In this document: positions 9,485-20,630 of the stretch, one piece after another
How the letters are laid out: each line of letters begins with the position of its first letter
Position numbering within the stretch: position 1 is the first letter of the stretch
Assembly (NCBI GenBank): GCA_020860245.1
Contig: JAJBUQ010000009.1
Span: 62,001-126,000 of the forward strand
DNA: 64,000 bases
Direction of reading: 5' to 3'
Source: Rikenellaceae bacterium
GTDB lineage: Bacteria; Bacteroidota; Bacteroidia; Bacteroidales; Rikenellaceae
Notes under the pieces: model-generated
The model's database searches: none
What the model saw: only the letters and a program-made list of their open reading frames with translations
Told to the model about the DNA's origin: nothing
Translations under genes and position numbers: made by a program

Positions 9485-9505
9485 AAAAAATTTAATAAAA
9501 TAATC

Positions 9506-9514
9506 ACTAACTAA
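9506..9514 (+). promoter_or_regulatory. Shared leader motif ACTAACTAA, araA copy
   Basis: ACTAACTAA lies 13 bases before the araA ATG. The same nine bases occur 10 bases before the symporter gene (11034-11042) and 11 bases before the GH51 gene (25055-25063), and I saw no exact copy in front of other genes here. Confidence 0.4.
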
Positions 9515-9527
9515 ATAATCTAACTGT

Positions 9528-11024
9528 ATGAAAATCAGTGGCAATGAAATCTGGTTCATTACCGGAAGTCAGTATCTGTATGGTGAAGACACCCTTAAAC
9601 AGGTAGCGGAAGATTCTAATAAAATTGTAGAGGGATTGAATAAATCCGAAAAAATTCCTTTAAACATAATTGTTAAACCTACCGTAAAATCTTCTGAGGA
9701 TGCTTATAATATAATGATCGCGGCAAATTCGGATAAAAAATGCATAGGAGTTGTAACATGGATGCACACATTCTCTCCCGCTAAAATGTGGATAGGTGGG
9801 TTAAAAGCCCTCCAGAAGCCTCTCCTGCACCTTCACACACAATATAACCGGGAGATTCCATGGGATGAAATCGATATGGATTTCATGAATCTTAATCAGT
9901 CAGCCCATGGGGATCGAGAATTCGGTCATATTCTAAGCCGGATGAGATACAGGGTCAAGGTTGTCGTTGGCTACTGGCAGGATGCGGATGTGCAGGAAAA
10001 ATTGGCCGTATGGATGCGTGTAGCAAATGCGTGGGACGATTCTCGTGATATGAGAATCGCACGCTTTGGCGATAATATGAATAATGTCGCCGTTACTGAC
10101 GGAGATAAGGTAGAAGCCGAGATTCAGTTAGGCTATCATGTGGATTATTATCCGATCGGAGATCTTGTGGAGTATATAAATGCTGTAACCGAAGCCGAGA
10201 TCAAACACATGTTAAGCGTCTATGACTCACTGTATGACGTTGCACCCAATGCACAGGAAGGCGGTAAGGATCGTATATCTGTGTTTGAAGCAGCTAAGCA
10301 GGAAGTCGGAATGAGAAGATTTCTCGAAGAAAGAAATATTAAAGCATTTACTACTAATTTCGATGCCCTTCACGGGATGCACCAATTACCAGGCCTTGTT
10401 TCTCAGAGACTTATGGCTGACGGATATGGTTTCGGAGGGGAAGGAGACTGGAAAACAGCAGCTCTCGTTCGCACTATGAAAGTTATGGCTGCCGGACTTA
10501 ACGGAAGGACTTCTTTTATGGAAGACTATACCTATCATATGACTCCTGGTAATATGTCTGCCTTACAGGCCCACATGTTGGAAGTGTGCCCATCGATCGC
10601 ATCGTCCAAACCCAAACTCGAAGTGCATCCGTTAGGAATTGGAGGAAAGGCTGATCCGGCAAGACTCGTGTTTAATACTCCTAAAGGCGACGGCATTGCT
10701 GCGACCATAATTGATCTCGGCAACCGGTTCCGTATGATTGTAAACGATGTTAAAGTTATCGACATAGAGAAGCCTATGCCTAAACTTCCGGTTGCAAATG
10801 CCCTATGGATTCCTATGCCTAACCTGCAGATAGGTGCTCAGGCATGGATACTGGCAGGAGGGGCTCATCACACTGGATTCTCTATGTCCCTCACGAAGGA
10901 ATATATGGAGGATTATGCGGATATAGCCGGTATAGAAATGCTTATTATCGATGAAAAAACTAATATCCGCGATTTTAAATGTGAAATGCGCCTGAATGAA
11001 GTATACTACATGTTAAATAAATAA
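9528..11024 (+). CDS. araA: L-arabinose isomerase
   Basis: A 498-residue AraA, converting L-arabinose to L-ribulose with Mn2+. Family landmarks include the N-terminal IWFITGSQYLYG, WMHTFSPAKMWI, the LHTQYNREIPWDEIDMDFMN block and the C-terminal GGAHHTG with its metal-ligand His. Length is normal. It is the first gene of an operon with a symporter, araD and araB, separated from the symporter by 28 bases. The leader carries the ACTAACTAA motif shared with the symporter and GH51 genes. No araR-type regulator is adjacent. Confidence 0.96.
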   Translation: MKISGNEIWFITGSQYLYGEDTLKQVAEDSNKIVEGLNKSEKIPLNIIVKPTVKSSEDAYNIMIAANSDKKCIGVVTWMHTFSPAKMWIGGLKALQKPLLHLHTQYNREIPWDEIDMDFMNLNQSAHGDREFGHILSRMRYRVKVVVGYWQDADVQEKLAVWMRVANAWDDSRDMRIARFGDNMNNVAVTDGDKVEAEIQLGYHVDYYPIGDLVEYINAVTEAEIKHMLSVYDSLYDVAPNAQEGGKDRISVFEAAKQEVGMRRFLEERNIKAFTTNFDALHGMHQLPGLVSQRLMADGYGFGGEGDWKTAALVRTMKVMAAGLNGRTSFMEDYTYHMTPGNMSALQAHMLEVCPSIASSKPKLEVHPLGIGGKADPARLVFNTPKGDGIAATIIDLGNRFRMIVNDVKVIDIEKPMPKLPVANALWIPMPNLQIGAQAWILAGGAHHTGFSMSLTKEYMEDYADIAGIEMLIIDEKTNIRDFKCEMRLNEVYYMLNK

Positions 11025-11033
11025 ACTAAAATT

Positions 11034-11042
11034 ACTAACTAA
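11034..11042 (+). promoter_or_regulatory. Shared leader motif ACTAACTAA, symporter copy
   Basis: Second exact copy of the motif, in the short araA-symporter gap, 10 bases before the ATG at 11053. Because there is no room for a promoter in this gap, the motif is more likely read in RNA (translation initiation) than as a DNA operator. Confidence 0.4.
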
Positions 11043-11052
11043 TTAAAAACTT

Positions 11053-12924
11053 ATGAATGCAGGTTTTACGGTCATTGACTACGTAATCTTTGCGGTCTAT
11101 GCTATTGTTATAGTAGGACTCGGATTATGGTTGTCAAGAACTAAAAAGGGAGAAGAAAAAACCTCTTCCGACTACTTTCTCGCCAGCCGTTCGCTGACAT
11201 GGTGGGCAATTGGTGCTTCTCTTATCGCAGCGAACATCTCTGCTGAACATTTTATCGGTATGTCCGGCTCAGGATTCCGTATAGGGTTAGGTATTGCGGC
11301 TTACGAATGGATTGCAGCTATCGTGTTGATATTCGTGGCCAAGTACATTCTTCCGGTTATGCTTAAGAAGAAGATTTACACTATGCCTCAGCTTCTTAAC
11401 GAACGTTACGGACACGGTGTAAGTCTGGCCTTCTCAATCTTCTGGCTCTTCTTATACATCTTTGTGAACCTGACTTCGGTCGCATGGCTCGGTGCCCTTG
11501 CAATGAATCAGATTATGGGTGTACCGGTCATGACAGGAGTTATAGTTCTTATGCTGTTTGCAGGGGTTTATTCGATATACGGCGGTTTGAAGGCAGTCGC
11601 GTGGACTGACGTAATACAGGTCGTGTTCCTTATCGGAGGCGGTCTCATAACAGCCTATTTTGCGCTCACTGCGGTGTCGGATACCAACAGTGCAATCGAC
11701 GGATTCAGGGTAGTCTTCAATACCATAAAAGAAACACCTGGAGATGTACACTTTAAAATGGTTATTCCCGATGGTACTACCGTAGTGGATTCGTCCAACG
11801 GCGAGGCATTCAATATATTCCAAGATCTTCCTGGACTTGCCCTTATCTTCGGTGCTATATGGCTCACGAACATAGGCTATTGGGGATTTAATCAGTATAT
11901 TATCCAGAAGGGACTTGCAGCTAAAAATCTTCATGAAGCTAAAAAGGGTCTTATCTTCGCAGGTTATCTCAAGATTCTTATTCCTATCATCGTTGTCGTT
12001 CCCGGAATAACAGCTTACGTCCTCTTCAATAATCCTGAATTGGCACATAAAGCAACCGGGCTTGCAGGTGAGATTAGCAAAGCGGACGACGCTTATCCGT
12101 GGCTGCTCCGGAATTTTGCTCCGGTAGGTATCAAAGGCCTTGCATTTGCTGCGCTCGTTGCTGCGATCGTATCCTCTCTGGCTTCAATGCTGAATAGTAC
12201 CTCCACTATCTTTACGATGGATATTTATAAAACCGTAATCAACAAGAATGCAACTGAAAAACAGCTGGTTACAATGGGACGTATAATTGCGCTCGCATCC
12301 CTTGTAATTGCAACCATTGCAGCCAAACCATTACTCGGTGGATTAGACCAAGCGTTCCAGTATATTCAGGAATATTCGGGATATATTTATCCGGGGGTCT
12401 GCGTGGTATTCGGTATGGCTATATTTTGGAAACGTGCTACGAATAAAGCTGCTCTTTGGACAGCTATCGCTACAATACCGGTAGGTATCGTATTTAAACT
12501 CATGTATCCTGAGATGGGTTTCCTACTTCGTATGGGATATGTATTCATGGTGTTGGTGGCGATTGCCGTAATAATTTCTCTTCTTGACAAGAAAAATATG
12601 GTCAAGAGTGAAGAAGAAAGCTCAACAAACAAAAGACAGCTTCTTACAGGAGCCTACGGATCCTTTGCCCTTGCTGCTATTGCCTTTATACTCGGACTTG
12701 TTTATTCTGGTAAATATGCAAACCTTGCATTTGAAGCGATATATATGCTTGCTGCCTTCTTTGTATTTGTCGGTATCATCCTGTATTCAAATGCGAAAAG
12801 TCCTTATAAAGATCCTAAAGCTTATGATTACGAACCTGAGTTATTCAAAATGAATAGCGGTCTTATAGCAGGGGCCATAGGTATAGTTGTTATTCTTATT
12901 GCACTTTATGCATATTTCTGGTAA
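11053..12924 (+). CDS. Sodium/solute symporter of the SGLT type, probable arabinose importer
   Basis: A 623-residue SSS-family carrier with about 14 hydrophobic helices. It resembles vSGLT closely at [18 protein letters not shown] and AAYEWIAA, and has the NRY-like QLLNERYG segment. It should import a sugar with Na+ across the inner membrane. Its place between araA and araD points to L-arabinose, although this is inference from context and the family also carries galactose, xylose and myo-inositol. The segment [16 protein letters not shown] (about 510-530) is a cytoplasmic linker before the last helices. araD starts one base after its stop. Confidence 0.9.
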   Translation: MNAGFTVIDYVIFAVYAIVIVGLGLWLSRTKKGEEKTSSDYFLASRSLTWWAIGASLIAANISAEHFIGMSGSGFRIGLGIAAYEWIAAIVLIFVAKYILPVMLKKKIYTMPQLLNERYGHGVSLAFSIFWLFLYIFVNLTSVAWLGALAMNQIMGVPVMTGVIVLMLFAGVYSIYGGLKAVAWTDVIQVVFLIGGGLITAYFALTAVSDTNSAIDGFRVVFNTIKETPGDVHFKMVIPDGTTVVDSSNGEAFNIFQDLPGLALIFGAIWLTNIGYWGFNQYIIQKGLAAKNLHEAKKGLIFAGYLKILIPIIVVVPGITAYVLFNNPELAHKATGLAGEISKADDAYPWLLRNFAPVGIKGLAFAALVAAIVSSLASMLNSTSTIFTMDIYKTVINKNATEKQLVTMGRIIALASLVIATIAAKPLLGGLDQAFQYIQEYSGYIYPGVCVVFGMAIFWKRATNKAALWTAIATIPVGIVFKLMYPEMGFLLRMGYVFMVLVAIAVIISLLDKKNMVKSEEESSTNKRQLLTGAYGSFALAAIAFILGLVYSGKYANLAFEAIYMLAAFFVFVGIILYSNAKSPYKDPKAYDYEPELFKMNSGLIAGAIGIVVILIALYAYFW

Positions 12925-12925
12925 A

Positions 12926-13618
12926 ATGTTAGAAGAATTAAAAAAAGAAGTGTTTAAAGCCAATCTGGATTTGGTTAAGCATAATCTCGTAATTTTCACA
13001 TGGGGAAACGTAAGTGCGATCGATCGAGAAAAAGGTCTTGTCGTAATTAAACCCAGTGGTGTGTCGTACGACGATATGAGACCTGAAGATATGGTGGTAA
13101 TAGATATGGATGGTAATGTGGTGGAGGGAGACCTCCGCCCTTCATCCGATACACCCACGCATTTGGAATTGTATAAGGCGTTTCCGGAGATTGGAGGAGT
13201 GGTTCACACTCATTCGACGTATGCGACGGCATGGGCACAGGCCGGATTGAACATTCCGATTGCCGGTACCACGCATGCCGATTATTTTTATGGTGATATT
13301 CCGTGTACGAGGGATATGACGAAAGAAGAAATCGGAGGCGATTATGAAAAATTAACAGGTACGGTTATCGTCGAAACATTCGAAGGAAAAAATCCTATGC
13401 ATACACCCGGAGTGTTAGTAAAAAATCATGGTCCGTTCTCATGGGGAAAGAATGCCGATGACGCAGTTCATAACAGTGTTGTTATGGAAGAGGTCGGACG
13501 TATGGCGTATATTGCTAAAATGTTGAATCGGGATTTTACGATGAACGATCATTTGACCAATAAACATTTTAACCGTAAGCATGGAGCGAATGCTTACTAC
13601 GGACAAATTAAAAAATAA
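12926..13618 (+). CDS. araD: L-ribulose-5-phosphate 4-epimerase
   Basis: A 230-residue class II aldolase-fold epimerase converting L-ribulose 5-phosphate to D-xylulose 5-phosphate. The zinc site appears as [14 protein letters not shown] and AGTTHADYF, and the [19 protein letters not shown] motif is near the N-terminus. The frame opens earlier, at 12887, but that would overlap the symporter; [16 protein letters not shown] at 12926 is the natural start and lies one base after the symporter stop. The gene is followed by araB after two bases, so translation is probably coupled along the operon. Confidence 0.95.
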   Translation: MLEELKKEVFKANLDLVKHNLVIFTWGNVSAIDREKGLVVIKPSGVSYDDMRPEDMVVIDMDGNVVEGDLRPSSDTPTHLELYKAFPEIGGVVHTHSTYATAWAQAGLNIPIAGTTHADYFYGDIPCTRDMTKEEIGGDYEKLTGTVIVETFEGKNPMHTPGVLVKNHGPFSWGKNADDAVHNSVVMEEVGRMAYIAKMLNRDFTMNDHLTNKHFNRKHGANAYYGQIKK

Positions 13619-13620
13619 AA

Positions 13621-15255
13621 ATGAACGATAAATATGTAATTGGGATAGATTACGGAAGTGATTCGGCCAGAGCGGTAATTGTAAATGCCGCAAATGGTGA
13701 CGAGATAGCAAGTTCCGTTAAAAATTATCCCCGTTGGTGTGAAGGAAAATATTGCGACCCGATAGCGAATCAATATCGTCAGCACCCGCTCGATTATATT
13801 GAGGTTCTGGAGTTTATTGTTAAGGATGCCCTTGAAAAATCTCCTGCCGGAACGGCTGAGAAAGTCGTGGGAATTTCGTTCGATACAACAGGCTCTACTC
13901 CGGTTTTTGTAAATGAAAACGGGTTGCCGTTAGCCCTTATGAGTAAGTATGCGGAGAATCCAAACGCGATGTTCGTATTATGGAAGGATCACACAGCTGT
14001 CATGGAGGCTGCGGAAATAAATGAGCTTGCTAAAAAATGGGAGGTCGATTACACAAAATACGAAGGTGGAATATATTCGTCGGAGTGGGTGTGGGCAAAA
14101 ATGCTGCATCTTCTTCGTGAAGATAAAGATATACGTGAAGATGCCTACTCATGGATCGAGCATTGCGACTGGCTTACTGCGTTAATAACCGGAAAGAATA
14201 AACCTGAAGAGGTCGTCAGAAGCCGTTGCGCTGCCGGACATAAAGCTATGTGGCATCCGGAATGGGGCGGACTTCCTTCGGAAGAATTCCTTACAGCTCT
14301 CGATCCGCTATTGGCAGGGTACAGAGATAGATTATTTTCGGAGACTTATACGAGCGACAAGGCAGTTGGCAATTTATCTGCAGAGTGGGCCGGAAGATTA
14401 GGGCTGTCTGAAAATGTTACGGTGGGCGTAAGCGCATTTGACTGCCACATGGGTGCGGTAGGAGGGGATATCACTCCGAATATGCTTGTTAGAGCTATCG
14501 GGACATCTACCTGCGATATACTAATTTCTGATTATAAATCCATTGAAGGCAATGTGGTTGCCGGAATATGCGGACAGGTCGATGGTTCTGTGGTTCCTGG
14601 CTATATGGGACTTGAAGCAGGACAATCCGGCTTCGGAGATATTTACGCATGGTTCAAGAACGTTTGCGGGTGGGCAATAAAAGAACTTGTTCCCGACCAA
14701 ACGGATGTGATCGAGAAAATAATTCCTCGATTGTCCGAAGAAGCTGCAAAAATACCGGTCGAGGAATCGACTATTATCGCAGTGGATTGGATGAACGGAA
14801 GGAGGACCCCCGATGCTTCACAAGAGGTTAAAGGTGCTATAATGGGTCTTACCCTCGCATCTTCTGCACCGAGAATATTTCGTGCACTGGTAGAAGCAAC
14901 ATCATTCGGTTCCCGGGCAATCGTTGAGAGATTCCGCAGGGAAGGCGTGGAGATCAAAGGATGTATAGGTTTGGGTGGTGTGGCTCGAAAATCTCCATTT
15001 GTAATGCAGACTATGGCGGATATACTTAATATGCCCATTAAAATTGCTGCGACCGAACAGACTTGTGCGTTTGGAACTGCGATGTTTGCTGCTGTTGCTG
15101 CCGGAATTTACAATACTGTAGAAGAGGCGCAGAAGGCTATGGGTAAGGGATTTGAGAAAGTTTACGAGCCTGTTCCTGCAAATGCTGCCCAATATGACGA
15201 ACTCTATGGTAAATATCTTGCTGCGGGTAAATTTTTAGAAAAAGAAAGAATCTGA
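13621..15255 (+). CDS. araB: Ribulokinase
   Basis: A 544-residue FGGY-family kinase that phosphorylates L-ribulose. The N-terminal phosphate loop is YVIGIDYGSDSARAV, and the family segments SFDTTGSTPVFV, DCHMGAVGGDI, WMNGRRTPDA and GLGGVARKSPFVMQTMADIL follow in order. Length agrees with AraB (about 540-570). It ends in TGA, which shows that TGA is a working stop in this genome. It is the last gene of the arabinose operon; beyond it is a palindrome-rich gap. Confidence 0.95.
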   Translation: MNDKYVIGIDYGSDSARAVIVNAANGDEIASSVKNYPRWCEGKYCDPIANQYRQHPLDYIEVLEFIVKDALEKSPAGTAEKVVGISFDTTGSTPVFVNENGLPLALMSKYAENPNAMFVLWKDHTAVMEAAEINELAKKWEVDYTKYEGGIYSSEWVWAKMLHLLREDKDIREDAYSWIEHCDWLTALITGKNKPEEVVRSRCAAGHKAMWHPEWGGLPSEEFLTALDPLLAGYRDRLFSETYTSDKAVGNLSAEWAGRLGLSENVTVGVSAFDCHMGAVGGDITPNMLVRAIGTSTCDILISDYKSIEGNVVAGICGQVDGSVVPGYMGLEAGQSGFGDIYAWFKNVCGWAIKELVPDQTDVIEKIIPRLSEEAAKIPVEESTIIAVDWMNGRRTPDASQEVKGAIMGLTLASSAPRIFRALVEATSFGSRAIVERFRREGVEIKGCIGLGGVARKSPFVMQTMADILNMPIKIAATEQTCAFGTAMFAAVAAGIYNTVEEAQKAMGKGFEKVYEPVPANAAQYDELYGKYLAAGKFLEKERI

Positions 15256-15278
15256 ATTAACTGGTAAGTAAAAAATAA

Positions 15279-15314
15279 CCTTGGGGGATAAAAGGTTGAA
15301 ATAGCAACCCAAGG
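15279..15314. repeat. Inverted repeat after araB
   Basis: CCTTGGG at 15279-15285 pairs with CCCAAGG at 15308-15314; an inner alternative stem GGTTG/CAACC (15294-15298 with 15305-15309) would compete with it. Only the minus-strand reading is followed by a T-rich run. It may end araB transcripts or regulate the next gene. Confidence 0.45.
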
Positions 15315-15320
15315 AAAAAC

Positions 15321-15367
15321 AAAGTAGCTACTTTGTTTTGTTTCAATATATTATTGAAACAAAACAA
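15321..15367. repeat. Adjacent palindromes upstream of the acyltransferase gene
   Basis: AAAGTAGCTACTTT at 15321-15334 is a perfect 14-base palindrome. It abuts a perfect 16-base inverted repeat, 15333-15348 with 15352-15367, around a three-base loop. The start codon of the next gene is 28 bases further on. Function unknown; possible operator, terminator or remnant of a small mobile repeat. Confidence 0.6.
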
Positions 15368-15395
15368 TAATAAGCCTACTTGCAAAATAATTTTT

Positions 15396-16436
15396 ATGAA
15401 AGATTTAAAAATTGAAAAGATAAGAGGCATTTGTATTATAGCTGTAATTTTAATCTATTCTATGCCTTATATCTCTATCGAGGGTCAATTTACAGAATCC
15501 CTTCTTCCTTTTAGGCAGATTATTAATTTTCCCGTAGCTTTTTTTATTTTTCTTTCTGGTTATTTCGTCAAATATAACGAAAAAGATCTGGGATTCAGTT
15601 GGATAAAAAAACGCAGTGTACGCTTATTAACACCGTATCTAATATGGACTACGATATATATTGTATATAATATTGTAGCTCAGCCAATACCCACTCCTCC
15701 TTCTGCTAAACAAATTATTGCGAGTTTTTTATTGGGAAGATCTGCTCCCCAAATGTATTTTTTATTGATTTTGTTTCAATTGATATTGATTACACCAATT
15801 TTGAGAAATTCTTTTACAAATCCGGATAAGAAAATCAAGAGAATTTTTTTCCTTTTATTGACTCCTGTGTATTTAATACTCCTTTATTGTTATAATTACA
15901 CAGTCGGAAAGCAATTACCCTTATATTCTCTTTGGTTTCCTGCGTGGTTTGGCTTTTATTATTTAGGTGGTCTGATAAGGAGTGGATCTTCTGGTTATGT
16001 TAAATTATCTCGTAATCTTAGCAATATTTTTTTATTCTGTATAATTGGTTTAGTTATCGCTATATTCGAATCGACAGCTATTGTCAATTTAACAGGAATG
16101 TGGTCGTGGGCGTCCAGTCAGATTAAAATAAGTTCTTTTATATATACTTTCTTTTTTATTATTCTCATGTTTAATCTTAAAAAGTATGATAAAAAGCCCT
16201 CGGAGAACTCTTTAATGGTAAAAATAGGAAATTATTCATTTGGAATCTATTTGTGCCATATGGTATTTCTCCCTTTAATTATGACATTTTTAGGTATTTT
16301 TAGTTTTCTGGATTCTTTATTATTGGTAAAAATGGTTTTAGGCGCAGCTATAACGGTATTTCTCAGCTATGTGTTTGCTGCTGGTTCTAGCCGAATTCTT
16401 GGGAATCGTATGGCTGTTATTTTAGGAATGAAATAG
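15396..16436 (+). CDS. Acyltransferase-3 family membrane protein
   Basis: A 346-residue integral membrane O-acyltransferase (acyltransferase 3/OafB-like) with about ten hydrophobic helices. The N-terminal KIEKIRGICIIAVILIYS is the usual start of the family, although the common catalytic His after the first helix is not obvious. RSVRLLTPYLIWT and FGIYLCHMVFLP are the other typical segments. Members acetylate or succinylate surface sugars. The frame opens at 15333 inside a palindrome; ATG at 15396 is the better start. The gene is visibly more AT-rich than its neighbours, is flanked by palindromes and a terminator, and may have been acquired. Confidence 0.8.
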   Translation: MKDLKIEKIRGICIIAVILIYSMPYISIEGQFTESLLPFRQIINFPVAFFIFLSGYFVKYNEKDLGFSWIKKRSVRLLTPYLIWTTIYIVYNIVAQPIPTPPSAKQIIASFLLGRSAPQMYFLLILFQLILITPILRNSFTNPDKKIKRIFFLLLTPVYLILLYCYNYTVGKQLPLYSLWFPAWFGFYYLGGLIRSGSSGYVKLSRNLSNIFLFCIIGLVIAIFESTAIVNLTGMWSWASSQIKISSFIYTFFFIILMFNLKKYDKKPSENSLMVKIGNYSFGIYLCHMVFLPLIMTFLGIFSFLDSLLLVKMVLGAAITVFLSYVFAAGSSRILGNRMAVILGMK

Positions 16437-16460
16437 GGGATTAGTATTGGAATTAAAAAA

Positions 16461-16497
16461 TAAAGGGAGGCTTTATAAAGCCCCCCTTTATTTTTTA
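16461..16497. terminator. Bidirectional terminator between acyltransferase and mutB
   Basis: A-rich flank, stem AAAGGGAGGCTTT/AAGCCCCCCTTT with a short TA loop, and T-rich flank. It serves the converging acyltransferase (+) and mutB (-) genes. Confidence 0.85.
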
Positions 16498-16508
16498 AAA
16501 ATCTAAAT

Positions 16509-18641
16509 CTATTGTAGTAAAAGTTCAAGCATTTTGATTGCAGCGGTGGCTATGGGAGTTCCCGGACCGAAGATCGCTGCCGCTCCTGATTTGTAGAGAA
16601 TATCGTAATCCTGTGATGGAATCACACCTCCGACAATAACCATTATATCTTCTCTTCCTAATTTCTGGAGTTCTTCTACTATTTGGGGAACGAGTGTTTT
16701 ATGACCTGCTGCAAGAGAAGATACTCCCACGATATGTACGTCGTTCTCGACTGCCTGTTTAGCCGCTTCTTCAGGTGTCTGGAATAATGGGCCCATATCT
16801 ACATCGAACCCGATATCCGCATATCCTGTTGCAACTACTTTAGCACCGCGGTCGTGTCCGTCCTGACCCAATTTCGCAATCATTATCCTCGGTTGGCGAC
16901 CCTCTTTTTTTGCGAATTCTTCGCATAAGGCTTTGGCCTTTTCAAAACTTTCGTTGTTTTTCACTTCTGAAGAATATACACCTGAAATAGTGCGGATAAC
17001 TGCGTTGTATCGTCCCACGACAACCTCACAGGCATCGGAGATTTCACCCAGCGAGGCCCTGACTTTCGCAGCCTCGATTGCTAATTCAAGTAGATTACCT
17101 TTCTTTGTCTTAACGCACTCTGTGATTGATTCCAATGCTGCTTTGACTTTGAACTCGTCGCGCGCAGCGCGCAGTTGTTCCAGACGTGCGATTTGTTCTG
17201 TTCTCACTGCAGTATTGTCTACATCCAGAATGTCTATTGGATCTTCTTTTTCCAATCTGTATTTATTCAGACCAACGATAACATCGTTTCCGGAATCGAT
17301 ACGCGCCTGTTTTCTTGCTGCTGCCTCTTCGATACGCATTTTAGGAATTCCCGTTTCGATAGCCTTTGCCATACCCCCGAGTTCTTCGACCTCTTCGATC
17401 AAAGCCCATGCTTTTTCAACGATTTCGTTCGTGAGAGATTCTATGTAATACGATCCTGCCCAAGGATCTACTGCCTTACAGATATTAGTTTCTTCCTGAA
17501 GATATATCTGTGTATTACGTGCAATACGTGCGGAGAAATCTGTCGGAAGGGCAATAGCCTCGTCCAAAGCATTAGTGTGAAGAGACTGAGTGTGTCCCAG
17601 TGCTGCAGCCATCGCTTCTATTGCTGTACGTGCGACATTGTTGAATGGATCCTGTTCGGTGAGAGACCATCCGGAAGTTTGTGAATGAGTTCTTAATGCG
17701 AGTGATTTAGGATTTTTGGGATTGAATTTATTGACTATCTTCGCCCAAAGGAGCCTCGCTGCCCGCATTTTAGCTATCTCCATAAAATGGTTTGTTCCGA
17801 TCGCCCAGAAGAATGACAACCTTGGAGCGAAGGCATCGATATTCATACCTGCGTTCACACCGGTGCGAAGGTATTCCAAACCGTCAGCCAGGGTGTATGC
17901 CAATTCTATATCTGCCGTTGCCCCAGCTTCCTGCATATGGTATCCGGATATGGAAATAGAATTGAATTTAGGCATATTTTTCGAAGTATATTCGAATATA
18001 TCGGCTATTATTTTCATCGAGAATTCAGGTGGGTAGATATATGTATTACGAACCATGAATTCTTTGAGAATGTCGTTCTGAATAGTTCCGCTCAATTGAT
18101 CCAACGAGGCTCCCTGCTCCAGTCCTGCGACAATGTAAAATGCAAGCACCGGTAGTACGGCTCCGTTCATAGTCATGGAGACTGACATTTGGTTCAGCGG
18201 TATACTGTCGAAAAGAACCTTCATATCTTCGACGCTGCATATCGATACTCCTGCCTTACCGACGTCACCGACGACGCGAGGGTGATCTGCATCGTATCCG
18301 CGATGTGTCGCAAGGTCGAAGGCCACGGATAGACCCTTCTGTCCTGATGCTAAATTCCTGCGGTAAAATGCGTTCGATTCTTGTGCCGTAGAGAATCCTG
18401 CATATTGACGGATGGTCCATGGACGCATTACGTACATCGTACTGTAAGGTCCGCGTAAGAATGGTGCTATACCCGCAGCATAATTAAGGTGTTCCATCCC
18501 TTCGAGATCATCCGCCGTATATTTGCCTTTAACGTGAATTTGTTCGGATGTAATCCATTCCGGATTCTCAGAATTATTTGAAGCAGTGCAGTTCAGGGCC
18601 ACACTGCTTTCACACGATATATTTGAAAATTTTGCTCTCAT
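16509..18641 (-). CDS. mutB: Methylmalonyl-CoA mutase, large subunit
   Basis: A 710-residue alpha subunit of adenosylcobalamin-dependent methylmalonyl-CoA mutase, interconverting succinyl-CoA and methylmalonyl-CoA on the way to propionate. The N-terminal barrel has [20 protein letters not shown] and substrate-binding segments; the C-terminal B12 domain has [11 protein letters not shown] (about 591-601) whose His is the lower cobalt ligand. Length is normal. It starts eleven bases after mutA and is certainly cotranscribed with it. No epimerase or decarboxylase gene lies in this window. Confidence 0.96.
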   Translation of the reverse strand: MRAKFSNISCESSVALNCTASNNSENPEWITSEQIHVKGKYTADDLEGMEHLNYAAGIAPFLRGPYSTMYVMRPWTIRQYAGFSTAQESNAFYRRNLASGQKGLSVAFDLATHRGYDADHPRVVGDVGKAGVSICSVEDMKVLFDSIPLNQMSVSMTMNGAVLPVLAFYIVAGLEQGASLDQLSGTIQNDILKEFMVRNTYIYPPEFSMKIIADIFEYTSKNMPKFNSISISGYHMQEAGATADIELAYTLADGLEYLRTGVNAGMNIDAFAPRLSFFWAIGTNHFMEIAKMRAARLLWAKIVNKFNPKNPKSLALRTHSQTSGWSLTEQDPFNNVARTAIEAMAAALGHTQSLHTNALDEAIALPTDFSARIARNTQIYLQEETNICKAVDPWAGSYYIESLTNEIVEKAWALIEEVEELGGMAKAIETGIPKMRIEEAAARKQARIDSGNDVIVGLNKYRLEKEDPIDILDVDNTAVRTEQIARLEQLRAARDEFKVKAALESITECVKTKKGNLLELAIEAAKVRASLGEISDACEVVVGRYNAVIRTISGVYSSEVKNNESFEKAKALCEEFAKKEGRQPRIMIAKLGQDGHDRGAKVVATGYADIGFDVDMGPLFQTPEEAAKQAVENDVHIVGVSSLAAGHKTLVPQIVEELQKLGREDIMVIVGGVIPSQDYDILYKSGAAAIFGPGTPIATAAIKMLELLLQ

Positions 18642-18652
18642 TTTTCCTTGTT

Positions 18653-20524
18653 TTATAAGCCGAGTAATTGTCTGTATTCCTTGAGTGTTTCAAGAACATT
18701 CGATTTTACGCTGATAAATTTATCGATGCCCGCTTTCTCAAGTTCAGGACGGCAAGCCGGATCACCTGCGATTACAAGAATAGCTTTATTTCCGATAAGC
18801 TCAGCAGCTTTAGGTGCAAATTCTGCGTATTCATCGTCCGAACTGCAAAGAACTACTATTTCAGCCTTGGATTCGAGTACTGCACTGACACCTTCTTCAA
18901 TGGTTGCGAATCTCACATTGTCTATGGGTTCGATTCCAGCGCAACCGAAGAAGTTACTTGAGAACTGCGCGCGTGCGCGACAGAATGCAAGATTGCCGAC
19001 AGTAAGCATAAATGCTTTAGGATTTTTACCGCTCTTATCGAGAGCCAGCCTAAGTTCTTCAAACGGCATCGCTCCACGGTAGGGTTTTAGAGTTTCAACT
19101 TTAGGTGCATTTTCAGTACATTCGCATTTATTTGCGAGGTCAGCGAGTAGATCACTTTTGTCGCCTTCTTTCTCAAGGAAATTAGGATATTGGTTGGTGC
19201 CCAGGAGAATTTCTCTTCTTGTTGCGATGTTCTTATCTTTCTTCGCGGCAGATTCCTTGATAAATCTCTGTATAATGCCGGATTTAAAGGCTTCGATATA
19301 GCCGCCTTTATCTTCGATTTCTATGAACAGCTTCCATGCCTGGTCTGCTATGGACTGGGTAAGGTTCTCTATATAATAAGAACCGCCCGCTGGGTCCGCA
19401 ACCTGATTAAAGTGTGATTCTTCTTTTAATAGTAATTGCGTATTGCGTGCGATACGGGAAGAGAATGCAGTCGGATTTTCATAAACCGCGTTAAACGGAA
19501 GTACTTCGATGGAATCGACCCCTGCGATAGCAGCGGACATGGATTCCGTAGTTCCTCTTAACATATTTACATAAGGGTCGTATATCGTCATGTTCCACCG
19601 TGATGTGACTGCGTGTACCGACATTTTTCCGGAACAGGAAGATTCAGGTTTATACTGATTAACTATGTTTGCCCACAGCATACGTCCTGCGCGGAATTTT
19701 GCTATCTCCATGAAATAGTTAGCACTGACAGCCATGTTGAATTTTATGGATTGTGCAGCCTGATCTATCGTAAGCCCTGCCTCCATAAGTTTAACGATAT
19801 AGTCATGCCCGACCGACAAAGAAAATCCGAGTTCCTGAACGATCGTCGAACCACTGTTGTTAAATATATGTCCGTTGACACCTAAGGTACGTATATTTTT
19901 GTATGAAGCCGAATCTGTAATGTAATTCTTTAGTTTCAGAAAATGCTTGCTACCGTCTTCACAACAGCCAAAATTTCCGACAAGAGACAATTTATTAATT
20001 ATCGGATCATTATTGAACGATATTTTAATACTGTCTGTGTCTAAGTTATCGGTTTTTAATTTATTAATTACCAATTCGGTAATATTGTAAAGTCCATGAC
20101 CGGAAAAATCGATTTCGACAGCTCTCAGTTCGATGCCTTTAAGTAATGTGTGGAGATCTTCTCCATTAAAATCCTCTTTAAGGATAAAAAATCCTAAAGA
20201 ATCTACACCCTTCATTAATACTTCGAGAGCATTGGCGTTAGCCTCTTTAGGACAATTTACTTCGATCGTTTGACGTACGAGCCAGTTATTATTCGGCTTA
20301 GTCCCTCTTATATACGGATATTCTCCCGGTTCGGAGTCCAGGCACCGGACTGATGCAAGATCTTCTGCACGGTAGTAAGGACGGACATTGAATCCTTCCT
20401 GAGTCTTCCATACCAGCTTTTTGTCGTAGTCGGCTCCTTTAAGATCTACATTTATTACCTTCTCCCATTCCTCCGTGCTTACCGGAGGAAATTCGGTAAA
20501 AAGATTCTTCTTTTTGTTTGCCAT
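18653..20524 (-). CDS. mutA: Methylmalonyl-CoA mutase, small subunit
   Basis: A 623-residue beta subunit homologous to MutB. It keeps the barrel ([45 protein letters not shown]) and a C-terminal flavodoxin-like domain, but the cobalamin-ligand DxHxxG motif is absent there (the chain reads [16 protein letters not shown]), as expected for the structural, non-B12-binding subunit. The N-terminal [16 protein letters not shown] is typical of Bacteroidota MutA. It is the first gene of the mutAB operon and has a good -7 element 35 bases upstream. Confidence 0.95.
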   Translation of the reverse strand: MANKKKNLFTEFPPVSTEEWEKVINVDLKGADYDKKLVWKTQEGFNVRPYYRAEDLASVRCLDSEPGEYPYIRGTKPNNNWLVRQTIEVNCPKEANANALEVLMKGVDSLGFFILKEDFNGEDLHTLLKGIELRAVEIDFSGHGLYNITELVINKLKTDNLDTDSIKISFNNDPIINKLSLVGNFGCCEDGSKHFLKLKNYITDSASYKNIRTLGVNGHIFNNSGSTIVQELGFSLSVGHDYIVKLMEAGLTIDQAAQSIKFNMAVSANYFMEIAKFRAGRMLWANIVNQYKPESSCSGKMSVHAVTSRWNMTIYDPYVNMLRGTTESMSAAIAGVDSIEVLPFNAVYENPTAFSSRIARNTQLLLKEESHFNQVADPAGGSYYIENLTQSIADQAWKLFIEIEDKGGYIEAFKSGIIQRFIKESAAKKDKNIATRREILLGTNQYPNFLEKEGDKSDLLADLANKCECTENAPKVETLKPYRGAMPFEELRLALDKSGKNPKAFMLTVGNLAFCRARAQFSSNFFGCAGIEPIDNVRFATIEEGVSAVLESKAEIVVLCSSDDEYAEFAPKAAELIGNKAILVIAGDPACRPELEKAGIDKFISVKSNVLETLKEYRQLLGL

Positions 20525-20558
20525 AATAAGAATTCGTTTATTTTAAGATTAGTGACTG

Positions 20559-20566
20559 CAAATGTA
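20559..20566 (-). promoter_or_regulatory. -7 element of the mutAB promoter
   Basis: On the minus strand this reads TACATTTG, an exact TAnnTTTG match, about 35 bases before the mutA ATG. The -33 element is only T-rich. Confidence 0.55.
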
Positions 20567-20630
20567 CTAATTATTTGAAGAAAACACGGAAACAAAATAT
20601 ATTATAAAACATATCACGCGGCTCCGATGG

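Noticed and set aside
15333..15395. Extended N-terminus of the acyltransferase
   Set aside because: It would be coded by the perfect inverted repeat; the family N-terminus begins at 15396.
17175..17684. 169-residue plus-strand ORF opposite mutB
   Set aside because: Shadow of mutB codon pattern; cysteine- and phenylalanine-rich composition is typical of antisense reading.
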